This document shows, in pieces, positions 63,424 through 64,000 of a DNA stretch of 64,000 nucleotides (position 1 is the first letter of the stretch; each line of letters starts with the position of its first letter). The position numbers were made by a program, and so were the translations under genes. The notes beneath the pieces were generated by a model that saw only the letters and a program-made list of their open reading frames with translations, searched no databases and had not been told where the DNA came from. The stretch covers positions 248,001-312,000 of the forward strand of contig NZ_CP007542.1 of NCBI RefSeq assembly GCF_000478825.2, read 5' to 3'. This DNA comes from Synechocystis sp. PCC 6714. Its GTDB lineage: Bacteria; Cyanobacteriota; Cyanobacteriia; Cyanobacteriales; Microcystaceae.

Positions 63424-64000
63424 ATGAATTATTTTTCTAAAAAATTATTGGGATGTGGATTCATTCTCATCCTAACGGCGATCTGCCTGGTCAGCTTGTA
63501 CCCAAAACATGGGCTGCAACCCCTCACAGTAGGAATGAACGACTGGCCTGGCTACAACATTATTATCTATGCTGAAGCCAAGGGTTTATTTACCGAAAAA
63601 GGCTTGGACGTGGAAATAGTTCATTTTGAAGAACAAAACGATAATTTTCGCGCCACCATGCGGGGCTACCAAGATGCGAGTTTCATCTCCCTTCCCCAGG
63701 TGATGCAAATTGACTTTCCCCAAACATCCCCGGAATTTGTTTTAGTTTCTGATGTTTCCGCCGGTTCCGACGGTATCGTGGCCAGGCCAGACTTGAATTT
63801 CATCGCTGAAATGACTGGCAAAAAGATTAGTGCCCGATTCGGTAGTCTTTCCCACGTCATCCTACTGGAAGCCCTGTGGGCCAACGGTATAAAGTCGAAC
63901 GAGGTGGAGATAGTTGATCTAGCCAATGAGGAGGGCCTTGAACAGCTTAAGGAAGGAACCATCGATGCCGCAGTACTCTGGGAACCCGCGTTACACCAGA
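63424..64000 (+). CDS. ABC-type substrate-binding domain protein, 5' part
   Basis: The frame runs from ATG 63424 off the end of the window, 192 codons seen. An N-terminal hydrophobic signal or anchor near 9-25 (GCGFILILTAICLVSLYP) is followed by an SsuA/NMT1-like periplasmic-binding fold: TVGMNDWPGYNIIIYAEAKG, LDVEIVHFEEQNDNFRATMR, and the dipeptide-repeat core (KKISARFGSLSHVILLEAL, AAVLWEPAL). It resembles nitrate/sulfonate/taurine receptor proteins. The part beyond 64000 could be a transporter component or a sensor kinase. Confidence 0.8.
   Translation, partial: MNYFSKKLLGCGFILILTAICLVSLYPKHGLQPLTVGMNDWPGYNIIIYAEAKGLFTEKGLDVEIVHFEEQNDNFRATMRGYQDASFISLPQVMQIDFPQTSPEFVLVSDVSAGSDGIVARPDLNFIAEMTGKKISARFGSLSHVILLEALWANGIKSNEVEIVDLANEEGLEQLKEGTIDAAVLWEPALHQ

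Noticed and set aside
1-64000. CRISPR array, rRNA operon, prophage or toxin-antitoxin pair
   Set aside because: I looked for regularly spaced direct repeats, ribosomal RNA motifs, phage structural genes and small paired genes and found none that could be supported.

Overview
The window is chromosomal DNA from a unicellular cyanobacterium of the genus Synechocystis, very close to PCC 6803/6714. This rests on the gene content (ndhD, psb28, NDH-2, DUF3370, DUF1815 and DUF3611 proteins, a Sll1961-type GntR regulator, pilT2). It is supported by the dense scatter of the HIP1 palindrome GCGATCGC in nearly every gene, and by local gene order that I recall from PCC 6803 (aqpZ-topA-ferredoxin-acyltransferase; arsR-hisC-suhB; NDH-2/FAS1/DevC/DevB/pgl; pilT2-glycosyltransferase-rfbP-moeB). 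No database was consulted, so strain identity is inference.

Layout. 1-9.5 kb: the 3' end of ndhD, a scar that looks like the end of an IS200/IS605-type element, a GAF/degenerate-kinase protein, a SWIM protein, tRNA-Leu(UAA), a putative outer-membrane protein, a DUF3370 protein, an OmpR-type regulator, a gene-poor 1.3-kb stretch holding a MITE and a broken DUF6717 gene, and a LysR regulator of the CmpR/NdhR group. 9.5-20.7 kb: a minus-strand run (aqpZ, topA, NIL-ferredoxin, acyltransferase, DUF362 protein) divergent from a plus-strand run (arsR, hisC, inositol-phosphatase-like gene, small membrane protein, GntR regulator). 20.7-30.6 kb: minus-strand genes for a second DUF3370 protein, a type II NADH dehydrogenase, a fasciclin-domain protein, a DevB/DevC exporter pair without its ATPase, 6-phosphogluconolactonase and a CPBP protease. 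30.6-45 kb: a possible hidden transcript, DUF1815, a DinG-like protein without its Walker A, psb28, DUF4336, a large GH9 glucanase with two CBM2 modules, an ABC1 kinase, a class IV aminotransferase, fabG, tatC and a LON-domain protein. 45-54 kb: pilT2 with two polysaccharide genes, a pseudouridine synthase, DUF2237, moeB, an M48 peptidase and a glycine-rich exported protein. 55-56.2 kb: an ISY100-like (IS630/Tc1/mariner) element with a frameshifted transposase. 56.2-64 kb: cofH, a VOC protein, a helical-repeat protein, a conserved hypothetical, DUF3611, an AbfB-domain secreted protein, a GNAT enzyme and the start of a substrate-binding protein.

Most of the window is ordinary housekeeping sequence. 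I see no CRISPR array, no recognisable defence island, no rRNA and no prophage. The observations most worth checking are the ISY100-like element and its 95-bp MITE, the slippery A9 run in its transposase, the broken DUF6717 gene, the mobile-element scar abutting a start codon at 943, the intrinsic terminator at 30.6 kb with no known gene in front of it, and the unlinked-ATPase exporter next to envelope and redox genes.
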